In this document: positions 16,756-25,269 of the stretch, piece by piece | Position numbering within the stretch: position 1 is the stretch's first letter | How the letters are laid out: every line of letters starts with the position of its first letter | DNA from: VGPI01 sp964482845 | Lineage (GTDB): Bacteria > Cloacimonadota > Cloacimonadia > Cloacimonadales > Cloacimonadaceae | NCBI GenBank assembly: GCA_964482845.1 | Contig: CAYZZE010000010.1 | Coordinates: forward strand, 1 to 31,645 | Length of the DNA stretch: 31,645 nt | Direction of reading: 5' to 3' | Notes under the pieces: model-generated | Seen by the model: the letters and a program-made list of their open reading frames with translations, nothing else | Told to the model about the DNA's origin: nothing | Database searches by the model: none | Program-made: the position numbers and the translations under genes

Positions 16756-19722
16756 ATGCAGATCCAAAAGCGCTCCCTGGAACGCAGGATGATCGAGACG
16801 AACTATTGGTCTGCCGAGATCGATATCCTTGAACGCTCCATGCCCTACCGGGTTCAAAACATCATGCTCATCGCCTCCCTGTATGATTCCTTTGTCTTTG
16901 AAGTTGACGGTTTTCTTGCCGAGCAGGTGGCACAGGACTTTTACTTGCTGAACTTGGACAACCAGCCAAGCATCTCTCATGCCTCATCGCTCGAAAGCGC
17001 CGAGAGCATACTCAAATATGAGCAGATAGATATCGTCATCATCCATCTGGCATCAATGCGCAGCATCGCTTTGAAACTGGTTGGGCTCTTGCGTCAAAAG
17101 TTTATCGACCTGCCGATCTTTTTCCTGCTGGGCGCACCGTTGGACTTGATGTTTGTCGAAAATCACCAGGAAGAACTGAGAGAGGTGGACGACTTCTTTT
17201 ACTGGAATGGCGATTCCAAACTCTTTCTGGCGATCATCAAGCAATGGGAAGAGCGGAAAAACATCCCTGTCGATTGTAATCTCTACAACATCCCTATCAT
17301 CCTTATCGTGGAAACATTCATCCCCTATTATTCCCAATTTCTGCCTCTGTTTTACGAACAGATCATGCTGCTGAACCAGGATGTCATCCGCCGGGAGCAT
17401 CAGGATTATAACAAGACGCTATATATGAAGGCACGTCCCCGCGTGGTTCTCCTGCATGATTATGATGCCGCATGGCAGTTTTACCAGACCTATTCCCGCA
17501 ATATCATCGGTATCATCAGCAATATCAATTACCTTTACCGGGGAGAATTTGACAAGGATGCCGGTATCCGGCTCCTCCAACAGATCCGGAAACAGGTTCC
17601 CACCCTGCCCTTCCTGCTCCAATCATTCAATCCCACATACCGTGACATTGTTACCAGCAATGAAGGCGAATTTCTTTACAAAGACCTGCCGGGCCTGAAG
17701 ATGCAACTCCGCCGCTGGCTGGAGAACGAGATCGGCTTCGGTTCATTCGTCTTTCGCAACCGGGAACACAATCCCATCGGAGAAGCCAAGACCCTGGTCG
17801 GATTTTTACACAACCTGCTGACCATACCCGATGAATCCCTGCTCTATCACTATCAGCACGGCCATATTGAAAAGTGGCTCTACACCCATGCTGAGATCCG
17901 CTTGGCTGAATATGTCGGAACATTTCACCGGGAGAGCGATATCGCCAAACTCCGCCAGAATATCTGCGAAGGTTTCCGCTCGCTGATCGAATATCGGCGT
18001 CGGGAAAAGATCCAAGATTGGAATGAGGAAAGCGACCTCAATATCAACCTGATCTACAAGATCGGCGACGATTCCATCGGCGGAAAGGGACGGGGGCTGG
18101 CTTTCCTCAACGTCTTGTTGAACCGCTACAGCAATATCGGGGACAAATATCCCGGCGTAAAGATCATGGTTCCAACGGCCGCTGTCCTGGCCACCGGTGA
18201 ATTTGACAAATTGCTCGCTGCGCTTCCCGAATCGAACGGGCTGGAAGAATTGACTGATGCCGAGATCGATTCCCGCTTCCTGGACGGCGATCTTCCTGCC
18301 AGCACGGTATCCGTTCTCAAGAGGATCATCGAACAGACCGATATGCCTTTGGCGGTAAGATCTTCTTCCGTCCTCGAGGATTCGATCAGCAATCCTTTTG
18401 CCGGTGTCTTCCGGACTTTCCTGATCCCCAACAGTCATCCCGATAGCAAGATCCGTCTCCGGCAACTCATCCAGGCGGTCAAGATGGTCTATTCCTCGAT
18501 GTATCTCAAAAGCGCACGCGTTTACCGGGAGAATCTGCGCATCCCATCCCGCGAGGAAAAAATGGCGGTCATCATCCAAAAAGTAGCGGGAAGCCGTCAT
18601 GGCGAACACTTTTATCCCCTGTTATCGGGAGTGGCGCAGTCCTACAATTTCTACCCCGGCACGCATATGAAACATGAGGAAGGCATCGTAACCCTCTCCG
18701 TAGGACTGGGCAAAACCGCAGTGGAACGGGGACGCACCTTCGCTTTTTGTCCGCGCCACCCACACAAGGATCTCTTTGATAAATTGAATATCGTAGCCAA
18801 TTCCCCAAGACATCTCTATGCCTTGGCGCCCCAGCGCAGCGAATTTGACCTCAGCCAGGGCGAGGATTCTTCGCTCGATCACGTCCGCATCACCCAAAAA
18901 CTCTGCGAGACCGATCTCAACATCCTGTCTTCCGTCTGGGACAACGATAACAAGGAATTCCTGGCCGGCAGTTTTATCCAAGGGCCACGCGTCATCACCT
19001 TCCGTTCCATCCTGCATTACGACCAGTATCCCCTGGCGCCGGTGATCGATGACTTTATCCAACTCGGCAAGGAAGTTATGGGTTGCGAAGTGGAGATGGA
19101 ATTTGCCTTTGACATTGATCCCGAGACCCAACAGGGGACTTTTTACCTGCTGCAGATTCGTCCCGTTTCTGTGACCTGCAAACTGTACACCGAGTCACTG
19201 GAGACCCATCTCGAGCACAAGGAAGACCTGCTGCTCTTCTCGTCCTACGCTTTGGGTAACGACATTGAGGAAGAATTGGACACCTTGCTCTTTATCCCGC
19301 CCGACCGCTTTGATATCATCAAAACCGAGGAGATGGCGATCGAACTCGAAGAATTTAACCAGTTAATGAGAAAAGAAAACACCCGCTACGTGCTTATCGG
19401 TCCTGGCAGATGGGGCTCCAGCGATCGCTTTTTGGGTATTCCGGTGAACTGGAGTCAGATCTGTAATGCCAAACTCATAGTTGAGGTAGTTTTACCCAAT
19501 ATGTCCATTGAGGCGTCGCACGGCAGCCACTTCTTCCATAATTTATTCTCGATGAACGTGGGTTACCTTACCGTCTGGGACAAAGCCAAAAACGACTATC
19601 TGGATTGGTGTTGGCTGCATGATCTGCCCACCGTCAAAGAGGGAAGATACTTCTGCGTGAAGAAAAATCCGCACAAAATGAAGATTTTGTTTGACGGAAA
19701 GAACGCCGTCATTAAGAAGTGA
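16756..19722 (+). CDS. Receiver-PPDK_N fusion, copy B with a degenerate receiver
   Basis: This tandem paralog of the preceding gene also has 988 codons before the stop. Its ATG is one base after the previous stop. An in-frame ATG at 16789 (977 residues) aligns better with copy A's N-terminus and may be the true start. The ATP-grasp motifs are kept: GGKGRG from 442, R535 in AVRSSSVLEDS and QIRP. The C-terminal GPGRWGS and SHFFHNL (H925, H928) are kept too. The second receiver is degraded: the acidic pocket LVEDS is LIVETF and the phosphoacceptor Asp is N256 (SNINY). Copy B therefore probably cannot be phosphorylated. It may act as a constitutive partner or a heteromeric subunit. No swivel or barrel domain is present. 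Confidence 0.9.
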   Translation: MQIQKRSLERRMIETNYWSAEIDILERSMPYRVQNIMLIASLYDSFVFEVDGFLAEQVAQDFYLLNLDNQPSISHASSLESAESILKYEQIDIVIIHLASMRSIALKLVGLLRQKFIDLPIFFLLGAPLDLMFVENHQEELREVDDFFYWNGDSKLFLAIIKQWEERKNIPVDCNLYNIPIILIVETFIPYYSQFLPLFYEQIMLLNQDVIRREHQDYNKTLYMKARPRVVLLHDYDAAWQFYQTYSRNIIGIISNINYLYRGEFDKDAGIRLLQQIRKQVPTLPFLLQSFNPTYRDIVTSNEGEFLYKDLPGLKMQLRRWLENEIGFGSFVFRNREHNPIGEAKTLVGFLHNLLTIPDESLLYHYQHGHIEKWLYTHAEIRLAEYVGTFHRESDIAKLRQNICEGFRSLIEYRRREKIQDWNEESDLNINLIYKIGDDSIGGKGRGLAFLNVLLNRYSNIGDKYPGVKIMVPTAAVLATGEFDKLLAALPESNGLEELTDAEIDSRFLDGDLPASTVSVLKRIIEQTDMPLAVRSSSVLEDSISNPFAGVFRTFLIPNSHPDSKIRLRQLIQAVKMVYSSMYLKSARVYRENLRIPSREEKMAVIIQKVAGSRHGEHFYPLLSGVAQSYNFYPGTHMKHEEGIVTLSVGLGKTAVERGRTFAFCPRHPHKDLFDKLNIVANSPRHLYALAPQRSEFDLSQGEDSSLDHVRITQKLCETDLNILSSVWDNDNKEFLAGSFIQGPRVITFRSILHYDQYPLAPVIDDFIQLGKEVMGCEVEMEFAFDIDPETQQGTFYLLQIRPVSVTCKLYTESLETHLEHKEDLLLFSSYALGNDIEEELDTLLFIPPDRFDIIKTEEMAIELEEFNQLMRKENTRYVLIGPGRWGSSDRFLGIPVNWSQICNAKLIVEVVLPNMSIEASHGSHFFHNLFSMNVGYLTVWDKAKNDYLDWCWLHDLPTVKEGRYFCVKKNPHKMKILFDGKNAVIKK

Positions 19723-19726
19723 CCCA

Positions 19727-19744
19727 TGGGGGATTTATTCCCCA
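19727..19744. repeat. Short GC-rich hairpin between copy B and gdhA
   Basis: A 7-bp stem (TGGGGGA with TTCCCCA, one G-T pair) has a 4-base loop. It lies 5 bases after the copy B stop and about 60 before the gdhA start. There is no T-run. It could stabilise a processed end or weaken read-through. Confidence 0.4.
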
Positions 19745-19801
19745 CCCCGAGCAAGTGCGTGAACAATGTGTGAGTAAAAATACCACAGGAGGTATGTGTA
19801 T

Positions 19802-21133
19802 ATGACAATGCATGAATTCTTGCATCAAGTGTCAGCCAAAAACAGTGACCAACCGGAATTTATCCAGGCGGTCACCGAAGTCGTCGAATCGATCTGGCCT
19901 GTCTATGATTCGAATCCGCAACTCAAGAAAGCCCGGATCCTGGACAGAATAGTAGAACCCGAACGTGTGATAATTTTCCGTGTGCCGTGGATGACCGATG
20001 CGGGCGAAGTGATGGTCAATCGCGGATTCCGTGTCGAATTTAATAGTGCCATCGGACCCTACAAAGGTGGCTTGCGTTTCCATCCCAGCGTCAATCTCGG
20101 CATCCTGAAGTTCCTCGGTTTTGAACAGGTCTTCAAGAACAGTTTGACCACATTACCCCTGGGAGGCGGTAAAGGCGGCTCGGACTTTAACCCACGCGGT
20201 CGCTCAGACGAGGAAGTAATGCGCTTCTGCCATTCGTTCATGCTGGAACTTTATCGTCATCTCGGACCGGACACCGATGTGCCTGCCGGCGATATTGGGG
20301 TCGGTAAACGCGAGGTCGGATACATGTATGGCATGTATAAGAAGATCATGAACGAATGCACCGGCGTCTTTACCGGAAAGGGACTGGACTGGGGCGGTAG
20401 TTTGATCCGTCCTGAAGCTACCGGCTATGGCGCAGTATATTTTGCCGATGAAATGCTCAAGACCCAAGGCAAGGAAATTGCCGGTAAGACCGTTCTCGTT
20501 TCCGGTTCCGGAAATGTGGCGCAATTTGCCACCCAAAAAGTCAACGAACTGGGCGGCAAGGTCGTCACTCTTTCTGATTCAGACGGATTTATCCATGATC
20601 CGGATGGCATTTCCGGCGAGAAATGGGATTATATCATGGAACTCAAAAATGTCAGACGCGGCAGGATCAGCGAATATGCCGAGGAATTCGGCGCCAAATA
20701 CTATGCCGGCGAACGCCCCTGGAGCATTCCCGGTCAGATCGCTCTTCCCTGCGCCACTCAGAACGAGATCAACGGCGAAGAGGCAAAGACGCTGGTCAAG
20801 AACGGATGTATCTGCGTCTCTGAAGGCGCTAATATGCCCACCACTCCCGCAGGTGTCGAGGTCTTCCTCGCAAATAAGATCCTCTATGGTCCCGGTAAAG
20901 CCGCAAATGCAGGTGGAGTAGCCACTTCCGGATTGGAAATGACCCAAAACAGCATGCGACTGAACTGGCTGCGCGAAGAAGTCGATGCCCGCTTGCACCA
21001 GATCATGGTAAAGATTCATGAACAGTGCGTCAAGTATGGCAAAGAAGGAAACTTCATCAATTACGTCAAAGGCGCCAATGTCGCCGGCTTCCTCAAAGTT
21101 GCCAATGCCATGATGGATCAGGGACTTATTTAA
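19802..21133 (+). CDS. gdhA: Glutamate dehydrogenase (NADP-type, hexameric)
   Basis: The enzyme interconverts glutamate and 2-oxoglutarate plus ammonia. The 443-residue protein matches the hexameric NADP-type family along its length. Substrate residues appear in GPYKGGLRFHPSV (K88) and GGGKGGSDFNP (catalytic K124), followed by DVPAGDIGVG. The nucleotide-binding Rossmann domain contains SGSGNVAQF. The ATG at 19802 is chosen because AGGAGGT (19787-19793) sits 8 bases upstream; a GTG two codons earlier would be too close to it. In an amino-acid fermenter the direction could be either way. The gene follows the two PPDK-like genes and precedes a two-component system. Confidence 0.97.
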   Translation: MTMHEFLHQVSAKNSDQPEFIQAVTEVVESIWPVYDSNPQLKKARILDRIVEPERVIIFRVPWMTDAGEVMVNRGFRVEFNSAIGPYKGGLRFHPSVNLGILKFLGFEQVFKNSLTTLPLGGGKGGSDFNPRGRSDEEVMRFCHSFMLELYRHLGPDTDVPAGDIGVGKREVGYMYGMYKKIMNECTGVFTGKGLDWGGSLIRPEATGYGAVYFADEMLKTQGKEIAGKTVLVSGSGNVAQFATQKVNELGGKVVTLSDSDGFIHDPDGISGEKWDYIMELKNVRRGRISEYAEEFGAKYYAGERPWSIPGQIALPCATQNEINGEEAKTLVKNGCICVSEGANMPTTPAGVEVFLANKILYGPGKAANAGGVATSGLEMTQNSMRLNWLREEVDARLHQIMVKIHEQCVKYGKEGNFINYVKGANVAGFLKVANAMMDQGLI

Positions 21134-21170
21134 TAAGTAAACGATCATCCATTAGATACCTTATGATGTT

Positions 21171-21203
21171 GCCAGACGGTCTGATTACCTCCGATCGTCT
21201 GGC
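21171..21203. repeat. Hairpin downstream of gdhA
   Basis: Arms GCCAGACG and CGTCTGGC (8 bp) flank a 17-base loop, about 40 bases after the gdhA stop. No T-run follows, so terminator function is uncertain. A smaller ACCGGA/TCCGGT hairpin lies at 21234-21248. The 333-base gap to the kinase gene also holds palindrome copy 2 (21291-21363). Confidence 0.45.
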
Positions 21204-21290
21204 TACTCATTCCAGAGCTAAAAAACGAGTGTTACCGGACAATCCGGTCCTGACCCGATCGAGCGGAAGACCCCGGTCACACCCTTCCTC

Positions 21291-21363
21291 CTTGCTTGAT
21301 AACCTTAGTATAACCTTAGTATAACCTTACGGCCGTAAGGTTATACTAAGGTTATCAAGCAGG
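21291..21363. repeat. Large palindrome with an 11-bp bulge, copy 2
   Basis: The arms match those of 12405-12475 almost exactly, including the extra AACCTTAGTAT unit in the left arm. The centre here is a perfect ACGGCCGT. Outside the core, CCTTCCTC on the left and GAGGAAGG on the right extend the pairing with a 3-base offset. It lies between gdhA and the histidine kinase gene. A second intergenic copy 9 kb away argues for a dispersed extragenic family. Confidence 0.85.
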
Positions 21364-21466
21364 GAAGAGGAAGGATAATTTAGCGAACGACATTTGAAAA
21401 AAGGAAGAGCGGACAAGTAACAGCGAAGATGAAGCAACGCACCGATCAAAGCGGAGAACTGCCGGG

Positions 21467-22585
21467 ATGACCTATCTGGAAAGCGGCAAGAATCCGACCG
21501 ACATAATCCAGCAACTGCAGGAGCGGATCAAGGAATTGACCTGTCTCTATCAGATCGCCGAGATCGCCAATAACGTCTCGTTTTCGATGAAGGAGATCTT
21601 GTCCCAGATCTGTGAGGTGATCCCGCCGGCAATGCAGTATCCCGATATCGCCTGCTGTCGCCTGACCGTGGACGATAACTGCTATTATAGCAGTGGATAC
21701 GAGCAGAGCAGCGTCACCTTGCAAGCGGATATCATGGTCAATTATCAGGTGCGGGGTAGCGTGGAGATCTTTTATCAGATGATGCCTGCCTATTCGATCC
21801 CGCTGCAGTTTTTGCCGGAAGAGGAGAAGCTCTTGGTCACAGTGGCGCATCAGATAGCCATGATCATTGAACAGAAGACGAACGAAGCGGCAAACGTCAA
21901 GTTACAGGAGCAATTGCGTCATGCCGACCGTCTGGCGACCATCGGTCAACTGGCGGCGGGAATTGCGCATGAGATCAACGAACCGCTCGGCACGATCCTC
22001 GGCTTTGCCCAACTGGTGCAGACCGAACATGAATTGCCGGAAGCGGCGGCTCAGGACATGGGCAAGATCATCAACGCCACGCTTCATGCCCGCGAGGTGG
22101 TTCGTAAACTGATGCTGTTTTCACGGCAGATGCCGCCCAAGAAGACATTGACCAATATCAATCAGACCATCGAAGAGGGGTTCTATTTCCTGGAAAACCG
22201 CTGTACCAAGCAGGGCGTGACCATTTCCAGGATATTTGATCCCGCCTTACCGGAGATCATTGTGGATCCTTCCCAGATCCATCAGGTCTTGGTCAATCTC
22301 ACGGTAAACGCCATGCAAGCGATGCCTGATGGCGGCATTGTCACAATCCGCACGGTGAATCACGGCGACCAGATCGAGATCTCGGTAAGCGATACTGGCG
22401 TTGGGATCGATAAGGATACGATGAAAAAGATATTTATCCCCTTCTTTACCACCAAGGACATCGACCAGGGCACCGGCTTGGGTCTGGCAGTGGTGCACGG
22501 CATAGTGACAGCACACAATGGAAAAATCAAAGTGGAAAGCAGCCCCGGCAAGGGCTCTACATTCCGCATATTTCTCAGGATTTGA
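21467..22585 (+). CDS. GAF-domain sensor histidine kinase
   Basis: The 372-residue kinase has no membrane segment, so it senses a cytosolic signal. An N-terminal coiled-coil/GAF-like region (about 12-137) is followed by a HisKA domain with H168 in GIAHEINEPLG. The ATPase domain has the N box in VLVNLTVNAMQAM, DTGVGID and GTGLGLAV. All phosphotransfer residues are present. Its stop lies two bases before the ATG of the NtrC-type regulator, so the two form a cognate pair. The GAF ligand cannot be predicted. The receiver in the copy A protein encoded upstream is another possible target, by inference. Confidence 0.92.
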   Translation: MTYLESGKNPTDIIQQLQERIKELTCLYQIAEIANNVSFSMKEILSQICEVIPPAMQYPDIACCRLTVDDNCYYSSGYEQSSVTLQADIMVNYQVRGSVEIFYQMMPAYSIPLQFLPEEEKLLVTVAHQIAMIIEQKTNEAANVKLQEQLRHADRLATIGQLAAGIAHEINEPLGTILGFAQLVQTEHELPEAAAQDMGKIINATLHAREVVRKLMLFSRQMPPKKTLTNINQTIEEGFYFLENRCTKQGVTISRIFDPALPEIIVDPSQIHQVLVNLTVNAMQAMPDGGIVTIRTVNHGDQIEISVSDTGVGIDKDTMKKIFIPFFTTKDIDQGTGLGLAVVHGIVTAHNGKIKVESSPGKGSTFRIFLRI

Positions 22586-22587
22586 AG

Positions 22588-23919
22588 ATGGAACACAAAG
22601 ACTGCATACTCATCGTGGATGATGCCACCGATACACTCGAAATGCTGAGACGCAAATTGAGCGGACAGGGCTTTGATGTCTATACCGCTTCCGATGTGCC
22701 CAAAGCGATTGAATTGCTGGCCAATATTCCGATCGAACTGGTGTTGACCGATTACAAGATGCCCAGGATCAGCGGTCTGGATCTCATCCGCCACATCCGA
22801 GATCACTATCCGCTGCTCAAAGTGATCATGATCACCGGCTTCCCGACCATCGAAGGCGCGGTCGAAGCGCTCAAGGTGGGAGCGGAAGAATATCTGACCA
22901 AACCCTTTACCGATGCGGAATTATTCAAGGCGGTGGATGCGGCGATCCAGAAGATCCACAATCAAAAACTGGCTTTTAAGACCACCGCCGCCGAGACCAA
23001 TCCCTACGGCATCATCGGCCAGTCAAAAGCAATGCAGAAAGTGTATCAGGGCATCTGCAAATCCTGCGCCAGCAATGCCACCGTCCTCATCCAAGGTGAA
23101 AGTGGAACAGGGAAGGAACTGGTGGCCAGAGCAATCCACTATCACTCCAAACGCGCCAAGGCACCATTTGTTCCGGTCAATTGCGGAGCTATTCCGGAAA
23201 ACCTGATCGAATCAGAACTTTTTGGTTATCTCAAAGGTGCCTTCACCGGTGCCAGTGAAACGCGGGCAGGATATTTTATAACCGCTGAGGGAGGTTCGAT
23301 CTTTCTGGATGAGATCTGCGAAACGCCGCTCTCGATGCAGGTAAAATTGTTGCGCTTCCTCCAGGACAAACAGGTCTATATGGTCGGCTCAAAATCGCCC
23401 CGTCTCGTGGACGTGCGGATCATCGCCGCCACCAATAAGGATATCCAGAACCTGGTGAGCCAAGGCCTGTTCCGCGAAGATCTGTTCTATCGGCTGAGCG
23501 TTCTGCCAATCCTACTGCCCCCGCTGCGCGAAAGACGTGAAGATATCGCACCGCTCACCTATTTCTATTTGGGCAAATCCGCCCGGGAAATTGCCCGCCC
23601 TGTGGCAGCGATCAATGACGAGGTCTTGGAGACATTACAGAATTATCACTGGCCGGGAAACGTCCGGGAACTGGAAAACCTGGTGTATCGACTCGTGCTG
23701 ATGAGCGATGATGGCACGATCAACAAATCCGAACTGCCGGATTATATGAAGTTTTGTCTGCCCCAGGAAAGTGCGCTGAACCGCACCCTCGAGGAAGTGG
23801 AACAAGATTATATCCACGCTGTCCTGCAGGCCTGCGGCGGCAATAAATCACAAGCAGCCAAGATCCTTGGTATTGACAGAAAGACATTGCACAATAAATT
23901 GAAACTCACCGGTCAGTAA
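22588..23919 (+). CDS. Sigma-54-dependent NtrC-family response regulator
   Basis: The 443-residue regulator starts with a complete receiver domain: D11, D12, phosphoacceptor D55, T83 and K105. The AAA+ domain (about 140-375) has Walker A GESGTGKE, the sigma-54 contact loop GAFTGA and FLDE. The C-terminus is a Fis-type helix-turn-helix (NKSQAAKILGIDRKTLHNKL). It activates sigma-54 promoters when phosphorylated, probably by the kinase just upstream. A TTG two codons earlier overlaps the kinase stop. The ATG at 22588 with AGGA 7 bases upstream is preferred. I found no good sigma-54 promoter in the window, so its targets may lie elsewhere. Confidence 0.96.
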   Translation: MEHKDCILIVDDATDTLEMLRRKLSGQGFDVYTASDVPKAIELLANIPIELVLTDYKMPRISGLDLIRHIRDHYPLLKVIMITGFPTIEGAVEALKVGAEEYLTKPFTDAELFKAVDAAIQKIHNQKLAFKTTAAETNPYGIIGQSKAMQKVYQGICKSCASNATVLIQGESGTGKELVARAIHYHSKRAKAPFVPVNCGAIPENLIESELFGYLKGAFTGASETRAGYFITAEGGSIFLDEICETPLSMQVKLLRFLQDKQVYMVGSKSPRLVDVRIIAATNKDIQNLVSQGLFREDLFYRLSVLPILLPPLRERREDIAPLTYFYLGKSAREIARPVAAINDEVLETLQNYHWPGNVRELENLVYRLVLMSDDGTINKSELPDYMKFCLPQESALNRTLEEVEQDYIHAVLQACGGNKSQAAKILGIDRKTLHNKLKLTGQ

Positions 23920-24010
23920 GCACCAAGGTTGCTTACCTACAACGACGCCAAGGTGCCGTAGGGTCGCTTTCCAAAGCGACCTGTCACCGAGGGCGGATCG
24001 GAATCCGCCC
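23916..24010. repeat. Array of three extragenic palindromes
   Basis: Three stem-loops sit in a row after the response regulator stop: GTAAGC/GCTTAC (23916-23936), GGTCGCTTT-CC-AAAGCGACC (23962-23981) and GGGCGGAT-CGGA-ATCCGCCC (23991-24010). The short word CCAAGGT occurs twice between the first two. The stems differ in sequence. They could form a terminator region for the operon, although no T-run is seen. Confidence 0.55.
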
Positions 24011-24071
24011 TTACGGATTGATCGTAACATCGCTATTTTGACGCGACGAATAAACTACTGAGAGGACACTT

Positions 24072-24644
24072 ATGCTCAAGGAATTGATCCGGGCAAACCG
24101 CTCGTACCGCAGATTTGACGCTGAATTTGCCATTAGCGGAGACACGCTTTCGGAACTGGTGGATCTGGCACGCCTCAGCGCCACTGCCGGAAATCTCCAA
24201 ACCTTACGTTTCTTCCTGTCATGTACTCCGCCGGCCAATGACATCATCTTTCCGCATCTCAAATGGGCGGCATATCTGCGCTATTGGAATGGTCCCGCTG
24301 TACAAGAACGCCCCGCGGCATACATCCTGATCCTTGGTCCCGCTCAGGCAAGTAAGTTTCATCATTTTGATGCAGGTATCGCTGCCCAGAGCATTACCCT
24401 CGGAGCAACTGAAAAAGGACTGGGCGGATGCCAGATCGCCTCCTTTGACCGAACGGAGCTACACCGGAAATTGAACTTGGCTGTAGATCTGGAGATCCTG
24501 CTGGTGATCGCCTTGGGCAAACCCGCAGAAAAAGTGGTCATCGATGAAGTGACCGATCCGGACGACATAGAATACTGGCGTGATGAGGACGATATTCATC
24601 ACGTGCCCAAACGAGCGCTGGAAGATCTGATCCTAAACCCTTAA
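24072..24644 (+). CDS. Nitroreductase-family FMN protein
   Basis: The 190-residue protein matches the nitroreductase fold: an N-terminal RSYRRFD segment for the flavin phosphate, then the conserved SATAGNLQTLRF region. A later GLGGCQIASF motif is typical of the family, and LVIALGKPAEK is near the end. Such enzymes use NAD(P)H and FMN to reduce nitro compounds, quinones or other acceptors; the natural substrate cannot be told. AGAGG precedes the ATG by about 7 bases. Its stop codon overlaps the stop of the convergent ferritin-like gene. Confidence 0.88.
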   Translation: MLKELIRANRSYRRFDAEFAISGDTLSELVDLARLSATAGNLQTLRFFLSCTPPANDIIFPHLKWAAYLRYWNGPAVQERPAAYILILGPAQASKFHHFDAGIAAQSITLGATEKGLGGCQIASFDRTELHRKLNLAVDLEILLVIALGKPAEKVVIDEVTDPDDIEYWRDEDDIHHVPKRALEDLILNP

Positions 24645-25108
24645 TACTCCATCATTCCGTTCAGTTCGGAAGGATCATACCACTGGATCATTCCCTGGAG
24701 CCTTTGGATCTCCGTCTCCAAAACGGTTTTGTGGTTCAATTCCTCATCAGCAAATTGCAGTAGCAGTTTCTTCAAGTCCGGGTCACCGGTTCCCGCTGCC
24801 AGATTATTATAGATAGCATGCGCGGTCAATTCGCGGCTGATGGCAAATTCCAAAACGCTTTTGGGGTCGTTGATCTGACCGGGATCGATATCCGGGGTAA
24901 GGTTGGGATCGAGATCCAGGGTCTCGCCGGGATATTCCGATTCAAAGATGGCGGTCAGTTTTTCTTCGTGCAACTTCTCCATCGGGATCATTAGCTGAAA
25001 CATGGCGCTGGTCTCACTATTCCTGAAACTTTTTGCCAGGACACGGTATAGGTTTTGTGAGCGGATTTCGCTCTGGATCGCTATGCGAAAGGTCTCTTTT
25101 CTATCCAT
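24641..25108 (-). CDS. Ferritin-like (rubrerythrin-type) di-iron protein
   Basis: The 155-residue protein is a four-helix bundle with two di-iron half-sites: E14, E44-x-x-H47, E93 and E123-x-x-H126. It lacks the C-terminal rubredoxin domain of full rubrerythrins. Known relatives detoxify peroxide in anaerobes or store iron. The ATG at 25108 has AGGAG 9 bases upstream; a TTG further upstream was rejected. It converges on the nitroreductase gene, with stop codons overlapping by two bases. Both could belong to redox-stress defence, but they are on opposite strands. Confidence 0.88.
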   Translation of the reverse strand: MDRKETFRIAIQSEIRSQNLYRVLAKSFRNSETSAMFQLMIPMEKLHEEKLTAIFESEYPGETLDLDPNLTPDIDPGQINDPKSVLEFAISRELTAHAIYNNLAAGTGDPDLKKLLLQFADEELNHKTVLETEIQRLQGMIQWYDPSELNGMMEY

Positions 25109-25269
25109 GCTGATATACTCCTGTGGCAGGGATACGATCTGCAAAGGTCTAACTTGTCAAGCGAATAGTGGACACGGTCATGGTGCTGGCTTGCTGTGAC
25201 CGTAAAACACCCCAATATCATTTCCTCAATGTAATGGCATTATCTACAGCGAGATAGATACTATATATG

